Assembly: GCA_038848185.1 (NCBI GenBank)
Contig: JAWCNV010000003.1
Coordinates: 1 to 64,000 of the forward strand
Length of the DNA stretch: 64,000 bases
From: JAAOZP01 sp038848185
GTDB taxonomy: Archaea > Thermoproteota > EX4484-205 > JAAOZP01
Reading direction: 5' to 3'
Below are positions 1 to 8,245 of the stretch, one piece after another (the first letter of the stretch is position 1; the number at the start of each line of letters is the position of its first letter). The translations under genes and the position numbers were made by a program. The notes below the pieces were generated by a model. It was not told the DNA's origin. It ran no database searches and saw nothing but the letters and a program-made list of their open reading frames with translations.

Positions 1-602
1 GATGGTCCGTCTATGAAAATCGTTTTAGGCTTTTTCTCCAGCACGAATTTAACTTGGTAGTCGAGTGGGAACCCCTGCACATCACTCGTGAAGAGGAAAC
101 TGTCTGAGTAATCATTCACGAACACTTCTAGAACATAGCCGAGGCGGTTATCAGAGCCATGGGGAACAGGATGGGAGAAGCTAATTCTGGTTCCACCGAA
201 AACATTTTCCTTACCGTCAGCAGCCACCACTTGAGCTGCGATCGGCTTAATTTTCTCTAAGAATGTTTTGGCCCTGTTCTTCTGGCTGAAGTTTATCAGG
301 TTCTCAGGATCCTTAACCATAACTATCCTACCCTTGTAGATCTCCTCTAGGAACCTGGTTGAGCTATGATGGTCGTAGTGGTAGTGCGTTACTGCAACAA
401 TCTCGCATTCTTCTGCCGCTGAAACTATTCTCCTCCAGCACTCCTCAAGTAGATTAAGCTCCTTCGGATGAGGCGGAAGCCCATATCTTAAGGGTGCGAC
501 CGCGGCGGCAGGGTCTATGATCAGCCTTATGTCACGTGTTTCAACCAGAGTAGCCATGCTTCTTACACCCATCGAATCAGAACACAAGGGTGTTACTTTC
601 AA
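1..602 (-). CDS. UPF0282-like metallo-beta-lactamase-fold protein, C-terminus cut by window edge
   Basis: Reading the minus strand from a TTG at 602 gives about 200 residues with no stop before the window edge, so the C-terminus is missing. The N-terminus (MKVTPLCSDSMGVRSMA) matches the usual start of the archaeal UPF0282 family, which is why I prefer the TTG over the ATGs at 572 and 557. The segment THYHYDHHS is the metal-binding HxHxDH signature of the metallo-beta-lactamase fold. A two-metal hydrolase is expected from the fold; the substrate of UPF0282 proteins is not known to me. The gene lies downstream of the ArsR gene on the same strand, separated by about 97 bases, and no functional link to it is evident. 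Confidence 0.82.
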   Translation of the reverse strand, partial: MKVTPLCSDSMGVRSMATLVETRDIRLIIDPAAAVAPLRYGLPPHPKELNLLEECWRRIVSAAEECEIVAVTHYHYDHHSSTRFLEEIYKGRIVMVKDPENLINFSQKNRAKTFLEKIKPIAAQVVAADGKENVFGGTRISFSHPVPHGSDNRLGYVLEVFVNDYSDSFLFTSDVQGFPLDYQVKFVLEKKPKTIFIDGP

Positions 603-698
603 ACCTATTCTATCCTATTTTTCCTACCTGCACATGGAATAAAACATTTCCAATATGGTCTAGAATAGTAAACGCGGCAGGCTAGTTTCTGGTTGATT

Positions 699-1001
699 TT
701 ACTCTACGCCTTTAATCCACTTTGAGAAGTCGAGTGCCCTCTTCAAGACACCTTTCTTAACCAGGGAGCAGTATACTTCTCTCCCCTTCTTAACGGTCTT
801 GACTAGACCGGCGTTTTCAAGTATCCTAATGTGGTAGGATACTGTGGGCTGGGAGAGGTTGAATTTTTCCACGATGCCTGTTATCATCATGCTTTCGCTT
901 TCTATTATTGAGAGGATTCTCAGCCGGGTGGGGTCGGCCAGTGCCTTGAACACTTTGGCCGCGTGCTTGAACGATTCCTCATCCTCTTTTTTTATTGACA
1001 A
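699..1001 (-). CDS. ArsR-family winged-helix transcriptional regulator
   Basis: A 100-residue ArsR-type winged-helix protein. The segment VFKALADPTRLRILSII is the typical first helix pair, NLSQPTVSYHIRILENAGLV is the helix-turn-helix with recognition helix, and VKKGREVYCSL is the wing. It lacks the ELCVCDL-type metal-binding motif of ArsR/SmtB sensors and has a single cysteine, so a metal-sensing role is not supported. The start is a TTG (999-1001). It lies 118 bases downstream of hoxH on the same strand but has its own TATA-like box, so it may be transcribed alone. Control of the adjacent hydrogenases is a reasonable guess from position only. Confidence 0.85.
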   Translation of the reverse strand: MSIKKEDEESFKHAAKVFKALADPTRLRILSIIESESMMITGIVEKFNLSQPTVSYHIRILENAGLVKTVKKGREVYCSLVKKGVLKRALDFSKWIKGVE

Positions 1002-1030
1002 TTTGATGCCGTTAATAGAATCCTAAAGAT

Positions 1031-1041
1031 TAATATATAAG
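1031..1041 (-). promoter_or_regulatory. TATA box upstream of the ArsR gene
   Basis: On the minus strand this reads CTTATATATTA, a good archaeal TATA box. Its centre is about 35 bases upstream of the TTG start at 1001, so the transcript would have a very short leader. It sits between hoxH and the regulator, which suggests independent transcription. Confidence 0.5.
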
Positions 1042-1119
1042 TCTTTTGGAAGCTAATTAACCGTTAGAAAATAGCTTGAAAGACCTGTTAAAGGATATAA
1101 AATAAATATTTAAAAGCGA

Positions 1120-2550
1120 TTAACCACGTGCAACCTCATCCAGAAGCTTGTTTTCAAAATCGTAAAGCTGAATTACGAGAGGCATTTCCCCAATAGCATG
1201 AGTAGCGCAACTGAGGCAAGGGTCTAAAGCACGTACAACAGCCTCAACCCTGTTCAACATTCCTTCGCTCAGCCTTTTACCGTCAACATACTTCTTAGCA
1301 ACCTGTGTCACAGCCTTGTTGAAGGCAAGATTATTGTTTACTGTCGCCACCACTAGGTTCACCCAATTTATCCTACCCTGTTCGTCAACCTTGTAATGGT
1401 GGAATAATGTTCCTCTAGGGGCCTCTATGACTCCAACACCCTCCCTCCTGTTCAAAGAGGCTTTTGCCTGTACATCTGTGTTTAAAACCGCAGGGTCTTC
1501 AAGCATCTCCTTCACCTTCTCAATGCAGAAAACTATTTCGATTAGACGTGCATAATGATATAGGAATGTGTTTTGAACCACCCCGTTCCTTCCAAGCTTC
1601 CTGAACTCCTTAAGCAGATCGTCTGCAAGCCTTGTTCCACATTTTGAGACGATGTTCAGTCTAGCTAATGGACCAACCCTGTAAACGCCGTCAGGGTATC
1701 CGACGGGCTTATAGTAGGGGAACTTCATGTATGACCAGTCTTCAACAGCCTCCCCAATATACTCGAAGTATTTAGATGGGTCAAGCTGGTCAGCGATTAT
1801 TTTTCCTTCTGGACTCATTATCCTTATCTTGCCATCGTAGTGTTCAAGCCCACCATCCCTCGTCACAAGCCCCATGTAGTATGTTGGAAAGTCTCCGAAG
1901 CTCTCAGTATCTTTTCCAAAACTATCCAAGGTTTTTCTAAATATTGAGACAGCGCTTAAAGCGGTTTCAATGGCCTTAGAAACATCAGCAAGTATCCTGT
2001 CAGCCTTCTCCTTCGAGAATGGGATCGTAACTCCCCCTGGAACAATCCAGTCGCTTGAATGTATTCTCTTCCCGGAGAGGCTTTCAATGATGTTTTGACC
2101 GAATTTCCTCAGCCATACTCCCCGCCTAGCCACCTCAGGGTATTTCTCAGCCAGCCCCAAAATGTTCCTCTTAGAAGGATCTGAATCCATTCCGAGCAGG
2201 AAGTCAGGTGAAGAGAGGTAGAAGAAGCTTAAAGCGTGAGACTGTATTATTTGACCCATGTGCATCAGCCTACGCAGCAACACCGCGGTCTCAGGCACGC
2301 TTACTGCAACAAGCTCATCGCACGCTTTCACAGATGCAAGGAGATGGCTCACTGGGCATATGCCGCATATTCTTGACGTTATGCTAGGCATCTCGTAGAA
2401 AGGTCTGCCCTCGCAGAATTTTTCGAAGCCCCTGAAATCAGTAACGTGGAAGCGGGCTTCTTTAACTGAATCCTTATCGTCAAGATGAATAGTTATCTTC
2501 GCATGGCCCTCTATTCTCGTGACGGGGTTAACCACTATCTCCCTACCCAT
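1120..2550 (-). CDS. hoxH: [NiFe] hydrogenase large subunit, group 3d-like (HoxH)
   Basis: Catalytic large subunit of a cytoplasmic NAD-linked [NiFe] hydrogenase, 476 residues. The two nickel-ligand motifs are intact: RICGICPVSH near residues 60-69 (C62, C65) and DPCLSCATH near 443-451 (C445, C448). About 25 residues follow the final histidine, as in an unprocessed precursor that needs a maturation endopeptidase; a candidate lies at 10337-10846. I chose the ATG at 2550 because AGGAGGTG ends about six bases upstream; a GTG three codons earlier overlaps that site. It is the last gene of hoxE-F-U-Y-H, 15 bases after hoxY. Assignment to 3d rests on the whole EFUYH operon rather than on this subunit alone. 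Confidence 0.94.
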   Translation of the reverse strand: MGREIVVNPVTRIEGHAKITIHLDDKDSVKEARFHVTDFRGFEKFCEGRPFYEMPSITSRICGICPVSHLLASVKACDELVAVSVPETAVLLRRLMHMGQIIQSHALSFFYLSSPDFLLGMDSDPSKRNILGLAEKYPEVARRGVWLRKFGQNIIESLSGKRIHSSDWIVPGGVTIPFSKEKADRILADVSKAIETALSAVSIFRKTLDSFGKDTESFGDFPTYYMGLVTRDGGLEHYDGKIRIMSPEGKIIADQLDPSKYFEYIGEAVEDWSYMKFPYYKPVGYPDGVYRVGPLARLNIVSKCGTRLADDLLKEFRKLGRNGVVQNTFLYHYARLIEIVFCIEKVKEMLEDPAVLNTDVQAKASLNRREGVGVIEAPRGTLFHHYKVDEQGRINWVNLVVATVNNNLAFNKAVTQVAKKYVDGKRLSEGMLNRVEAVVRALDPCLSCATHAIGEMPLVIQLYDFENKLLDEVARG

Positions 2551-2565
2551 TTTCAACACCTCCTC

Positions 2566-3099
2566 CTAACCATACTTGAACCGGCCCTCCATAACTGGGG
2601 TTCTGCCCTCTAAAAGCTCGTTTAAAACATAGTTTATCAGGTCAGCCGGAGGAGGGCAGCCTGGAACATAGAGGTCAACTTTAACAACCTCGTTCAGAGC
2701 AAGCGCCTTCTTCAAAAGCCTAGGAACCTGTGAGGGAACATTAGGCTTCACTGTTGCGTTATCCACGTATGCTTTTTTCAAAACTTCTTCACCACTGTTT
2801 TTCAACGCGTTTCTTAATGCAGTCACGTTGCCGTTTACAGCGCAGTCACCCAAGGCCACTAGTATCCTGGTGTTGCTCCTAATCTTTTTCAGAAGCTCCA
2901 GCTGCTCCTCGTTACCCACAGCCCCCTCGACAAGCGTTACGTCAACGTTTTCAGGGAAATCCTTAACGTCAGCTATAGGGCTGTAGACAAGCAGAATCTT
3001 CTCAGCAAGCGCGAGGAGACGTTCATCCTGGTCTAGGAAGGACATGTGGCATCCTGAGCACCCGCTCAACCAGACTGTTGCAATCCTGACCTTGGCCAT
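2566..3099 (-). CDS. hoxY: [NiFe] hydrogenase small subunit (HoxY)
   Basis: Electron-transfer small subunit of 177 residues, short as expected for group 3d enzymes that carry only the proximal [4Fe-4S] cluster. The cluster ligands are visible: WLSGCSGCH near the N-terminus, GDCAVNGN in the middle and PGCPPP near the C-terminus. There is no twin-arginine signal, so the enzyme is cytoplasmic. The ATG at 3099 overlaps the hoxU stop by one base (TAATG), implying translational coupling. It pairs with HoxH downstream and passes electrons to HoxU. Confidence 0.93.
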   Translation of the reverse strand: MAKVRIATVWLSGCSGCHMSFLDQDERLLALAEKILLVYSPIADVKDFPENVDVTLVEGAVGNEEQLELLKKIRSNTRILVALGDCAVNGNVTALRNALKNSGEEVLKKAYVDNATVKPNVPSQVPRLLKKALALNEVVKVDLYVPGCPPPADLINYVLNELLEGRTPVMEGRFKYG

Positions 3100-3803
3100 T
3101 ACTCTCTACTCCTCCTCTCCATTATGAACGACATCAACTCTTTCTTCTTAACCTCCGAGAAAGGCTTATTCTTAACATAAAGCGCGCCAACCGGGCAAAC
3201 AGCAGAGCATTTCCCACATGAAGTGCATGATTTAGCCTCGCTCCACTTCTCATCTATGTCGAAGACGACTTTCGAACTCTTGCCCCTCAGCATGAGGTCT
3301 AAAGTGTGCACTCCCTCAACCTCGTCGCAAGCCCTGATGCAGCGCGTGCACAGTATGCACCTGTTAGGGTCGTATGCAAACCTTTCGTGAGTAAGGTCAA
3401 CCTCGTAGTCTGTCCACTCCCTGTCAACCCTGAGATGATCTACGCCGAGCTCTGTTGAAAGCTGCTGGAGCTCACAGTTATTGTTGGCGACGCAGACTGA
3501 GCAAACATGGGGCCTCTCAGCTAGAAGCAGTTCGACAGCCCACTTCCGGTAGCGGTTAAGCCTGTCAGACTTTGTAATGACCTCCATGCCTTCTGCGACA
3601 GGTGTGGTGCATGAGGCGAAAATCCTGGGCGAACCCTTCAGCTCAACTACGCAAACCCTGCATCCTCCGAATGAAGAGACACCATCAAGGTAGCATAGGG
3701 CAGGAATATATATCCCGTTGTCCTTAGCCGCTTTTAGAATCGTGTCACCTTCTTTCGCAACCACCTTCCTCCCATCTATTACGAGTTCGATAGGCTTACT
3801 CAT
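3099..3803 (-). CDS. hoxU: NAD-linked hydrogenase iron-sulfur subunit (HoxU, NuoG N-terminal-like)
   Basis: Iron-sulfur wire between diaphorase and hydrogenase modules, 234 residues. In order: a plant-type [2Fe-2S] domain (C37, then GGCRVC, then C64), a HxxxCxxC-type cluster region (HVCSVCVANNNC), and two ferredoxin-type motifs, CILCTRCIRAC and CTSCGKCSAVCP. This matches HoxU and the N-terminus of NuoG. The frame is open upstream to 3860, but the ATG at 3803 gives the normal family N-terminus and overlaps the end of hoxF by eight bases. The longer start would add 19 residues unlike the family. Confidence 0.93.
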   Translation of the reverse strand: MSKPIELVIDGRKVVAKEGDTILKAAKDNGIYIPALCYLDGVSSFGGCRVCVVELKGSPRIFASCTTPVAEGMEVITKSDRLNRYRKWAVELLLAERPHVCSVCVANNNCELQQLSTELGVDHLRVDREWTDYEVDLTHERFAYDPNRCILCTRCIRACDEVEGVHTLDLMLRGKSSKVVFDIDEKWSEAKSCTSCGKCSAVCPVGALYVKNKPFSEVKKKELMSFIMERRSRE

Positions 3804-5460
3804 TCTCCACACCTCCATCATTATTCTTGAAACACTTGCCTGCGGGACATTTCTTTTCAACTATATGCTTAACATACTCCTCCCTAAAGTACCGTAAAGT
3901 TGTTAGAGTCGGGTTTGGCGCAGTCTGACCTAGTCCACACAGGCTAGCCTCCTTAATGAATTCGCATAGATCCTCAACCTTCGGGAGGCCTTCAACGCTT
4001 CCCTCGCCTCTCGTGAAACCATCAAGCATCCTGTACAGTTTGTACAAGCCTGCTCTACAGGGAGTACATTTCCCACAAGACTCGTCGACACAGAAGTCGG
4101 TGAAGAACCTAGCAGTATCAACCATACAGGAAGTATCGTCGAGGACAACTATCCCTCCTGAGCCCATTATCGCTCCAGCCTTTGTAAGAGACTCGTAATC
4201 TATTGGAAGGTCTAGAAGTTGCTCAGGCAGAAAACCTCCTGATGGACCGCCGACCTGAACTGCTTTGAAAACCCGACCTTTAGCAACCCCGCCCCCTATT
4301 TCGAAAACAACCTCCCTAAGTTTTATTCCCATCGGGACCTCGATTAAACCAGGGTTGTTCACCTTGCCTGTCAGCGAGAAGCATTTGGTTCCAGTGCAGT
4401 TTTTCGAACCTATGCTCGCAAACCATTCGCTTCCCTTAAGCAGTATCATTGGAATATTCGCAAGCGTTTCAACATTGTTTATGAGCGTCGGCTTCCCCCA
4501 GAGCCCTGACTGGGCAGGGTAAGGTGGTCTAGACCGGGGCATAGCCCTACGACCCTCTATAGATGCAAGTATAGCTGTCTCCTCGCCCGCTACAAAAGCT
4601 CCGGCCCCAAGCCGCAGTTCAACATCGAAGCTGAAAGAAGTCTCGAATATTTTCTCACCTAGAAAACCCATTGATTTCGCTGCCTCAATGGCTTTCTTCA
4701 GGGTCTGGACAGCTAATGGGTATTCGCTGCGAACATATATATAGCCCTTCTGAGAACCAACAGCATAGGCCGCTATAGCCATACCCTCCAGTATGGCGTG
4801 AGGATCAGCCTCGGCAAGCGTACGGTTTGCGAAAACACCCGGGTCGCCTTCATCCAAGTTGGCTATCACATATTTTGGAGAACCCAAGGCCCTTGCAACA
4901 TACCTCCATTTTAAACCTGTGAGGAAACCAGCACCCCCACGCCCCTTTAACCCGCTTAAAGCAACCTCTTCAATCACACCCTCAGGAGTCATCCTGGTTA
5001 AGGCTTTGAGAAGCGCGTAATAGCCGCCTACAGCAACATAGTCCTCTATTCTCAAAGGATCTATTTTACCAGCGTTCCTCAAGACGATGCGAAGCTGCTT
5101 CTTGAAGAATGCTTCATTACTGTAAAGCAGGCTTCTTACAGGCGTACCATTAACAACATGCTCCTTAACTATCTCTTTTGCCCTTTCTGGAGTAACGTTC
5201 TGATAAAGATAGTCACCCGGGTCCACGAGGACCGCTGGCGCGAGGGAACAAGTCCCTATGCAGCCTGTTCTCCCAACGTAACATTCCTCCTCAACTCCCA
5301 GTTCTCTCACAGCATCCTTGAAAGCACTTAAAACCTTCAGTGCTCCGAAAGGCATGCAGCCGCTTGAACAGCAAACATTTATCCTATACTTGTACGACTT
5401 GCGGAGCTCAGACTCCTTCTGAGCAAGGTTCCTAAGCTCATCTGGCTTCAGCCATCTCAC
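3796..5460 (-). CDS. hoxF: NAD-linked hydrogenase diaphorase flavoprotein (HoxF, NuoF-like)
   Basis: FMN- and NAD-binding subunit of 554 residues. The first about 120 residues are a thioredoxin-like [2Fe-2S] domain (CCSSGC with CIGTC). Then comes the NuoF core with the glycine-rich FMN/NAD motif GLKGRGGAGFLTGLKW near 170 and the [4Fe-4S] motif ESCGKCTPC near 465. The C-terminus carries HIVEKKCPAGKC, which resembles the linker before the ferredoxin domain in electron-bifurcating HydB proteins; here that ferredoxin domain is absent. The start is GTG at 5460 inside the end of hoxE (23-base overlap); no better in-frame start is near. The subunit should exchange electrons with NAD(H). Confidence 0.93.
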   Translation of the reverse strand: MRWLKPDELRNLAQKESELRKSYKYRINVCCSSGCMPFGALKVLSAFKDAVRELGVEEECYVGRTGCIGTCSLAPAVLVDPGDYLYQNVTPERAKEIVKEHVVNGTPVRSLLYSNEAFFKKQLRIVLRNAGKIDPLRIEDYVAVGGYYALLKALTRMTPEGVIEEVALSGLKGRGGAGFLTGLKWRYVARALGSPKYVIANLDEGDPGVFANRTLAEADPHAILEGMAIAAYAVGSQKGYIYVRSEYPLAVQTLKKAIEAAKSMGFLGEKIFETSFSFDVELRLGAGAFVAGEETAILASIEGRRAMPRSRPPYPAQSGLWGKPTLINNVETLANIPMILLKGSEWFASIGSKNCTGTKCFSLTGKVNNPGLIEVPMGIKLREVVFEIGGGVAKGRVFKAVQVGGPSGGFLPEQLLDLPIDYESLTKAGAIMGSGGIVVLDDTSCMVDTARFFTDFCVDESCGKCTPCRAGLYKLYRMLDGFTRGEGSVEGLPKVEDLCEFIKEASLCGLGQTAPNPTLTTLRYFREEYVKHIVEKKCPAGKCFKNNDGGVENE

Positions 5461-5956
5461 CCTCCATAACCGTTTTCACTCTTTTCAACACAGCCTCCGC
5501 TGTAGCCTTTCCAACGATTTCCCCATCCACGATAGCGTTTGGAGCCATGGCACATGCACCTATACACCTGGTTACGAATAGCGAGAGCCTTCCGTCGCTC
5601 GTAGTCTCGCCGCGCTTAATGTTAAACTCCCTTTCAACAGCTGAAACAAGATTCTCAGCACCCTTAACGTAGCATGCGGTACCCATGCAGACAGTAACGA
5701 CATGCGCACCCGGCTTCCTAAGCTTGAAAAGATTGTAGAAGGTTGCGACACCGTAGACATGGCTTGGAGGAAGATGCAGAAGCTTCGAAACATGCAGCAG
5801 AAGATCCTTATCCAAGTATCCGTAGAGTTCTTGAGCGGTATGCAGTATCTCTAGGAGAGCATCCTTCCTATATTGATGCTGCTTAATAGTTGCCTCAAGC
5901 ATTGCGAGGCGCCTATCGCTCTTTAAACCGGCTTGTGAAGCCTCTGAATCAGGCAT
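5438..5956 (-). CDS. hoxE: NAD-linked hydrogenase subunit HoxE (NuoE-like)
   Basis: Thioredoxin-like [2Fe-2S] subunit, 172 residues, first gene of the hoxEFUYH operon. A helical N-terminus (LLEILHTAQELYGYL, then HVYGVATFYNLF) is typical of NuoE. The cluster ligands are CMGTAC and CIGAC. The start is the ATG at 5956, preceded by a TATA box about 30-40 bases upstream with no clear Shine-Dalgarno, consistent with a short-leader transcript. It overlaps hoxF by 23 bases. Presence of HoxE as well as HoxFU makes a full complex-I-like diaphorase module. Confidence 0.93.
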   Translation of the reverse strand: MPDSEASQAGLKSDRRLAMLEATIKQHQYRKDALLEILHTAQELYGYLDKDLLLHVSKLLHLPPSHVYGVATFYNLFKLRKPGAHVVTVCMGTACYVKGAENLVSAVEREFNIKRGETTSDGRLSLFVTRCIGACAMAPNAIVDGEIVGKATAEAVLKRVKTVMEGEMAEAR

Positions 5957-5984
5957 TCTAAGGCCCGTCGAAGCGATAACTGGA

Positions 5985-5995
5985 CTATATTTAAG
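5985..5995 (-). promoter_or_regulatory. TATA box of the hoxEFUYH operon
   Basis: The minus strand reads CTTAAATATAG preceded by an A/T-rich stretch. It lies 29-39 bases upstream of the hoxE ATG, a normal archaeal TATA position for a short-leader transcript. It is the only good candidate in the 183-base region between the divergent hydrogenase operons. Confidence 0.55.
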
Positions 5996-6094
5996 AATTT
6001 GCTCTTTTCCCCGTTTACTGTCTGAAAAGCATTTCTCCTTTTCAAGCCATGGAAATGAAAATTAAGCCGGCATTGAACCCCCTATACTCTATTA

Positions 6095-6117
6095 TTACTA
6101 TAAAAAGGTTTATAAAA
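6095..6117 (+). promoter_or_regulatory. TATA-like boxes of the hydBGDA operon
   Basis: Two A/T elements, TTACTATAAAAAGG and GTTTATAAAA, precede hydB. The second is centred about 27 bases before the hydB ATG at 6140, which would make a leaderless mRNA. They stand about 100 bases from the oppositely directed hoxE TATA box, so the two hydrogenase operons may share regulatory sequence. Confidence 0.5.
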
Positions 6118-6139
6118 AAGAGGATGCAGACTTTGCCAA

Positions 6140-7401
6140 ATGGAAACGGTGTTCATACTTAAGAGGGAAGAGATTCCCCATTTTTCTAAGCACATAATCT
6201 CCAAGGAATACGGTCTTTTTGCACCTGTTAAAGGAGAATTTAAACATTCCTTCAAGAAAATAAACGGGGAACAGGTTGAAGAGATTTCACTGGATTTTGT
6301 TAGAACAACTATGCCTCCTCTGAAGGCGCTCTTAACACCGCCTAGAGAAAACCTGTTCAGAATTAAAGACGGNNNNNNNNNNNNNNNNNNNNNNNNNNNN
6401 NNNNNNNNNNNNNNNNNNNNNNNNNNNNNNNNNNNNNNNNNNNNNNNNNNNNNNNNNNNNNNNNNNNTAAACATTCCTTCAAGAAAATAAACGGGGAACA
6501 GGTTGAAGAGATTTCACTGGATTTTGTTAGAACAACTATGCCTCCTCTGAAGGCGCTCTTAACACCGCCTAGAGAAAACCTGTTCAGAATTAAAGACGGG
6601 AAGATTGAGGAAATGCTTCCCAATGCTGATGGTAAAACAGTCATACTGGGTGTCCATCCCTGCGACGTGAATGCAATGAATCTTCTTGAAAGAGTCTACA
6701 TGGATCGTCCTGAAGACCCTTACTTCGAGGCTAGGAGGAAAAACCTTCTTGTAATAGCTTTGAACTGCAAGAATGCTGATGAGTATTGTTTCTGCACTTC
6801 ATTCGGAACAGGCCCTTCCCTAGAGGAAGGTTTTGACCTTCTTCTAACCGATTTAGGAGACCGGTTTCTAGTAGAGGTAGGCTCCAAGAAGGGTTCCGAG
6901 TTAATCAGCGACTTCTACATGCCTAGGGCCACAAGCACCGATATTCTGGAGAAGGACGACTCTATAAGGAGAGTGAAGAACTCTATAAGGAGGCATGTGA
7001 ACACTGCGGGGCTTCAGAAAATAATGACGGGAGCAATCTATAACCCTATATGGAGTGAGCTAGCGGGGAAATGCACGGGATGCGGTACCTGCAACATGGT
7101 TTGCCCAACATGCTTCTGCTTCAACGTGTTGGATGAGCCGGAGCTTGACTCAGGCAGTGTGTTGAGAACGAGAACATGGGACGGCTGCCTGCTCTGGGAG
7201 TATGCTGAGGTTGCACTCGGCGGAAACTTCAGGAGAGATCTGGCAGCAAGAGTCAGACAATTCGTGAACCATAAGATGAACTATTGGGTAAACCAGTATG
7301 GTGCCCTAGGATGCGTGGGTTGCGGGAGATGCATAGAGCAGTGTCCTGCGAAAATAGATATAACCAGTGTTGTTGCAAGGCTTAGAGGTGAGTCGCCATG
7401 A
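6140..7401 (+). CDS. hydB: Group 3b hydrogenase/sulfhydrogenase beta subunit (HydB), split by an assembly join
   Basis: Iron-sulfur subunit of the NADP-linked hydrogenase. It carries NCKNADEYCFCTSFG, then two ferredoxin-type motifs, CTGCGTCNMVCP and CVGCGRCIEQCP, as in sulfhydrogenase beta subunits. As assembled it is broken: an N run at 6373-6467 is flanked by the same 132 bases (6241-6372 and 6468-6599). Removing 227 bases, one copy plus the Ns, puts the 6140 start and the downstream part in one frame, giving a 344-residue protein of normal length. I therefore read it as one intact gene misassembled. Start ATG 6140; the stop overlaps hydG (ATGA). Confidence 0.9.
6241..6372 (+). repeat. First copy of a 132-base duplicated contig end
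   Basis: Identical by eye to 6468-6599, with only Ns between. This is the pattern of two contigs whose ends overlap but were scaffolded with a gap. It lies inside hydB. Confidence 0.9.
6373..6467. other. Assembly gap (95 N)
   Basis: A run of 95 undetermined bases. Because identical sequence stands on both sides, probably no real sequence is missing here. Confidence 0.95.
6468..6599 (+). repeat. Second copy of the 132-base duplicated contig end
   Basis: Repeats 6241-6372 base for base by eye; the offset is 227, which is not a multiple of three and so breaks the hydB frame. Collapsing the two copies restores it. Confidence 0.9.
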
Positions 7402-8234
7402 GCAAGCCTGAAAACCCCTACATACCGACCTTCGCAAGAGTCGTGAATGTTAAGGATGAGAACCCGACTACGAAAACCTTTACCCTAAGCATGGTAAACG
7501 GCGAGTCTCTGAGGTTTAGACCAGGCCAGTTCGACATAGTCTCCTACTTCGGTGTCGGAGAGTCAGCTTTCTCAATCTGCTCAAACCCTGAGGAGAAAAA
7601 CTTGTTTGAAAACACCATAAGGAGAGTCGGTAGAGTGACCACAGCACTCTTCAACGTTAAGCCGGGAGATACTTTAGGGATCAGAGGACCATACGGCAGA
7701 CCTTGGCCTCTTGAAAAGATCACTGGAAACGACCTTATACTAATAGCGGGAGGCATGGGCCTAGCTCCACTGAGACCAGTCATACACTATCTCGCTAAAC
7801 ACAGAGATCTTTATGGCTCTGTAGACATACTGTATGGAGCTAGGACTCCAAGCGACATGATATACACCTATGAGTTCGATCACTGGAGAAAACTTCCGAA
7901 TATGCGTCTCTTCTTAACTGTCGACTATGTTCCACCCAATGTGACTTGGGAGCACGATGTGGGTATTGTGACAGAACTCTTAAAATATGTGAAGCCTAGG
8001 ATGCGTTACACTACGGTTTTCGTCTGCGGCCCGGAGGTAATGATGAAGTTTACAGCACAACTACTCCTCAGAATGGGTTTCTATTCCTCCGAGGTTTTCC
8101 TATCCCTCGAGAGGAGGATGAAGTGTGGAATAGGTAAGTGTGGACACTGCCAGATAGGCTACAAGTATGTTTGTAAGGATGGTCCAGTTTTCAATCTGGA
8201 GGAGATAGGGCTCCTCCCGGATGTGATTGAGTGA
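7398..8234 (+). CDS. hydG: Group 3b hydrogenase gamma subunit, FAD/NAD(P)-binding (HydG)
   Basis: Ferredoxin-reductase-like diaphorase of 278 residues that links the hydrogenase to NADP(H). An FAD-binding barrel (RPGQFDIVS, then AFSICS) is followed by the nucleotide-binding motif GGMGLAPLRPV near 116-126. Near the C-terminus is a [2Fe-2S] motif, CGIGKCGHCQIG then C. The ATG at 7398 overlaps the hydB stop by four bases. The family normally forms HydBGDA heterotetramers; all four genes are present here in that order. Confidence 0.92.
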   Translation: MSKPENPYIPTFARVVNVKDENPTTKTFTLSMVNGESLRFRPGQFDIVSYFGVGESAFSICSNPEEKNLFENTIRRVGRVTTALFNVKPGDTLGIRGPYGRPWPLEKITGNDLILIAGGMGLAPLRPVIHYLAKHRDLYGSVDILYGARTPSDMIYTYEFDHWRKLPNMRLFLTVDYVPPNVTWEHDVGIVTELLKYVKPRMRYTTVFVCGPEVMMKFTAQLLLRMGFYSSEVFLSLERRMKCGIGKCGHCQIGYKYVCKDGPVFNLEEIGLLPDVIE

Positions 8235-8245
8235 GGTGGTTGAGA

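Noticed and set aside
6241..6599. A true tandem duplication inside hydB
   Set aside because: The copies are identical, separated only by N, and collapsing them restores the frame; an assembly join explains it better.
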